A DNA stretch of 64,000 bases from positions 269,001-333,000 of the forward strand of contig CAJNDS010002525.1 of the NCBI GenBank assembly GCA_905221605.1. The letters run 5' to 3'. Shown here one piece after another: positions 61,340 to 64,000 of this stretch. The stretch comes from Symbiodinium natans. Its lineage: Eukaryota; Sar; Dinophyceae; Suessiales; Symbiodiniaceae. How positions within the stretch are numbered: position 1 is the first letter of the stretch; every line of letters starts with the position of its first letter. The translations under genes and the position numbers were made by a program. The notes beneath the pieces are model-generated. The model was given only the letters and a program-made list of their open reading frames with translations. It made no database searches and was not told the DNA's origin.

Positions 61340-63683
61340 TTACAGCGAACTTGATCGCCCCAGAAACTTCGCCCAAGGCTCAAGAAGTTCACCCAAATCC
61401 AGACGCACTCGGTTCCAGACGCCAAATTTGGACTGCAACTCCGGGGATGGCGCCGGACTTTCTGGATCATTCAGCCGGCTCAGGCTGTCCGCCTCCACGT
61501 TCCTCTCGCCCGCCATATGCGACATGTCCAACGTCACACCAAGATCCAAGCAAGCGCTTGCTAGTGTCATCAAAGCGAACGACAAAGTACCCGAAGTAGA
61601 CAAGCCCTTGCTGCACGAGGCCACCACCGCCAAGTTGTCTCCAAACTGACGCAGGCGAACTGCGTGCGTGAACTTCCCACCAACTATCTTTGCACGCGCC
61701 AAGACGAGCGCCAGCTGCGCCAATGGCTCCAGCGCGCAAATCGCTTCCTGCAGCCTCTCTGGGCAGGCCCAGGCTGAAGGCAACTGACCACCCTTAATTT
61801 CCAAGTGGAACCACCGAAGCTGACCACCAGAGCAGAACCAGCCTCCCAATCCGGCCACGGACGCCCCGGCCCAGGCATCTGCTGCTCCGTTGTTAAGGAC
61901 AACCTCGCCAGCCCAAGAAAAAGAGTTGTCGCGGAAAGCCCTCTGCAACACTGACATCGCCGCCAAACAGACCTGGTCCAAGTCCAGATTGGCCGTCCAG
62001 ACAGAGAAGCGCACCCAGACTTTCCCGGTCAACACGCGAGGCTGCCTAAGCAGCCTCTTCGCCTCCACCACCGAGCCGACGGGCTGCTTGCCAATTTCGC
62101 AAAGCCTCCATCCCTTCTGGACATCGCTCGTCGACGCAGCACGTTGTACCACAAGCCCGTCCTCCAGCAAGAGAGACAGCTCTTCGAGCTGACCCCATTC
62201 CAGGCACTGCAAGCGCGCTCCAGGCCTGTTCAGTCGCTTGAACAGCGGAGCAAGGAAGGCCCTCCACACAAGTCGGACCTGAGTGGCCCAAAGCAAGAAG
62301 CCTAGCAGCTGCGCCAGAACGCGGCGAGGGACGCGACGTGGATGTAGTCGCCACCAGGCCAACTCCCGCAACACTTTGCCCTGCTTGTTCTCCGGCAGCG
62401 CCGCCCAGAATCCCGAGATCAGAGTCAGGCGCCAGCCCAAATACGTGAGGTCGTTTCCGAGGGCAAGCTTCTTCCACGACAGCGGCACCTCCAAAATCTG
62501 CAGGATAGCTAGCACAAGCACAACCAACATTGCGAACGCAGCCCGAGGCAGCAAAAGTAAGAAGTCGTCCACATACACCGCACCGAGGTGCTTGTGGCGA
62601 ACGAGCATGTGGATGAGCCGCATCAAAAGCGAAGAGAGACGGCTCCACCAGTAAGCCGACCAAGCGGCGCCAAAGTGATTTACCACGTACGCGTAAAATT
62701 CGCCCTCCAAAGAGAAGACAGAGAAACCCACGTCCTCTGCAGCAGTTCTTATGGACTTGTGCGCTCCCTTAACATCCACGCAGAATAAAACCCAAGCGGA
62801 GCAGTCCACTTCCCCGCCGCACCAAGCTGCAAACCGGTTGAGCGCTGCCGTGAATTAGTACAGGGAGGGAACCTCCGCTCTCTCACAGAAACGAGCAGCA
62901 GGGCTGGCGCCACTGGCCTTGGAGTCGCCGATCAATCTGTCCTCCTTGCCCGGAGAGGTCACCACACCCAGCTTGCCGATCGCCAACTCGCCCGGCGGAA
63001 AACGCTGCTGCACTGCGGGCAGACCCCCTTCAATGTGAACCATGTAACCCTGATCCAGCTCCTTCTGAACCAACTCGCGCACTCTGGAACGTTCCCTCTC
63101 CGCTGAAGCGTGATTGGCGGTGCACAAGCACAAGTCGCAAACATCGCACACCTCCTTGCATTCTCGGTCGGAGAGAAGCGGCCACACCCCCGATGGGGGG
63201 GATCGGCCGACGCACACCAGTGGGCGCACCACGTCTCAGCACTTCGCACAAGGGCACATCCGGATCATCCATACGCTTGGCCAGCGACTCCAATAAGTTC
63301 AGCTTGTACGGCGTGAGCTCAAAACGCTGCGTTGCCCAATCCAAATCCACATGTAACGCAGAGCAGACGGAAGCCCGCATGGTGTGCACCTCCTCATCTG
63401 AGAAAAACGGCCGCTCCAACACTCTGCCCGGTAGAGCTGCCGCCCTACGGCACGCATCTGCCGGCATTGAGCCCCAAATCGCACATCTAACACAGGCCAG
63501 AGGATCACATAGAGCGAAAGGAGGTGGAACCTGCCAGTCCAGTGTACTCAAGATGCCTCCCCCATCCTTGAAGAACACTCTATGATACGCAGCGCACGCC
63601 GCCGGGTCTGCAGGCTGGCAAGGTTCCTTGCTCACTAGCTCCAACACAGGCATGCTTCCCTCACTCCCCTCTACCAGGTCCAT
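61340..63683 (-). pseudogene. Decayed DIRS-like reverse transcriptase and RNase H gene
   Basis: Starts at ATG 63683 and reads through an N-terminal region rich in Cys and Pro. Near 63195-63201 the frame shifts at a C7/G7 run. The new frame contains RT palm sequence (GYMVHIEGGLPAV, VVTSPGKEDRLIGDSKA) to an in-frame TAA at 62855-62857. After that stop, in the same frame, come motif A (FCVDVKGAHKSI), motif C (YVDDFLLLL) and an RNase H part (LNNGAADAWAGA, HMAGERNVEADSLSR), ending at 61340. Family assignment to DIRS-like elements is from overall pattern; no tyrosine recombinase is seen here. One frameshift and one stop suggest a fairly young but inactive copy. Confidence 0.75.
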
Positions 63684-63704
63684 GCTAGGAGTGAGGAGCT
63701 GTCC

Positions 63705-64000
63705 CTAGTCGTCTTTGGCCAATTGCAACAACTTCTCGCACGCCGATCTCCCATGCTCACCGCTGCCGCAATACTCACACTGATGGAGGAATTTGCAATC
63801 TGGGAGTGTGCACTTGCCAGCCTGAAAAGCAAAACACAAGCCTTTCTGGCGCGCTTTTCCATCACGACCCTTGCCCCCACGCCCCTTGCCGCCAGCGCCA
63901 CGACCTTTCCCCTTTGACTCCGCACCGTAGGGGGAAAAGCGCTTCTTTTCCGACGGCAGCTTCGGGCGCGGCTGGAGCCACATGCGAAGGCTATCCCGCA
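63705..64000 (-). CDS. Gag-like zinc-finger protein of the retroelement, 5' truncated by window
   Basis: Open from the window edge to a TAG at 63705-63707. After a Gly/Lys/Arg-rich stretch (GKGRGAGGKGRGGKGRDGK) it has a CCCH finger, CFAFQAGKCTLPDCKFLH, then a CCHC-like knuckle, CEYCGSGEHGRSAC. This is a nucleic-acid-binding Gag or nucleocapsid arrangement. The reverse transcriptase frame begins 21 bp later in the same frame, so the stop may be a natural boundary, a readthrough site or decay. Confidence 0.65.
   Translation of the reverse strand, partial: RDSLRMWLQPRPKLPSEKKRFSPYGAESKGKGRGAGGKGRGGKGRDGKARQKGLCFAFQAGKCTLPDCKFLHQCEYCGSGEHGRSACEKLLQLAKDD

Noticed and set aside
60755..61649. Overlapping plus-strand frames of about 200 codons
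   Set aside because: They translate the tandem direct repeats and the antisense of the reverse transcriptase and RNase H gene.

Overview
The window is a stretch of repeat-rich, gene-poor nuclear DNA from a microbial eukaryote, interrupted by one well-preserved integrated virus-like DNA element. The host sequence is filled with interstitial telomere-like repeats (TTTAGGG/CCCTAAA and variants) and short inverted-repeat elements. It also carries, at the right edge, a decayed tyrosine-recombinase-type (DIRS-like) retroelement with a CCCH/CCHC zinc-finger Gag. This combination fits an alga, most likely a dinoflagellate. The host assignment is inference; TTTAGGG telomeres also occur in plants and several other algal lineages.

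Layout. 1-15020: host repeats with no convincing gene, apart from a weak coding fragment near 7.0-7.4 kb. 15021-46551: a Polinton-like virus (PLV/Maverick type) bounded by 493-bp terminal inverted repeats and a candidate 6-bp target duplication (TGGGGG). 46552-60700: more host repeats, with an AT-richer unexplained island at 54.8-56.1 kb. 60722-64000: the DIRS-like retroelement on the minus strand, with a frameshift and in-frame stops, running off the window.

The element. Its left half is a virion block: five minus-strand genes ending in the minor capsid (penton-like) protein, then plus-strand lipase-like, small, major capsid, GIY-YIG endonuclease and fibre genes, then the minus-strand packaging ATPase. 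Its right half is an integration and replication block: several small zinc-finger or unknown genes, a retroviral-type integrase, a second GIY-YIG nuclease, an orphan zinc-finger tail protein, and a 1,247-residue protein-primed-type family B DNA polymerase. Between the polymerase and the right terminal repeat lies about 2.7 kb of host-like sequence holding a 23-bp tandem repeat and a gene for a ubiquitin-like-domain protein, apparently captured cargo. No adenovirus-type maturation protease was seen.

Assembly caution. An 8,990-bp segment (20690-29679) recurs at 29780-38769, offset by 9,090 bp and separated by 100 Ns, with only a handful of substitutions. The simplest reading is two overlapping contigs that were scaffolded but not merged, so the real element would be about 22.4 kb with single copies of each gene. 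A true tandem duplication or two haplotypes cannot be excluded.

Regulation. Ten virion-side genes have an (A/T)TCTA core 9-16 nt before the ATG. The polymerase, a zinc-finger protein, the second GIY-YIG gene and the 186-residue protein instead share a CTTAAAGA-centred motif. This suggests two promoter classes (late and early). Each of three convergent gene junctions carries an AT-rich hairpin, probably a bidirectional transcription end signal.
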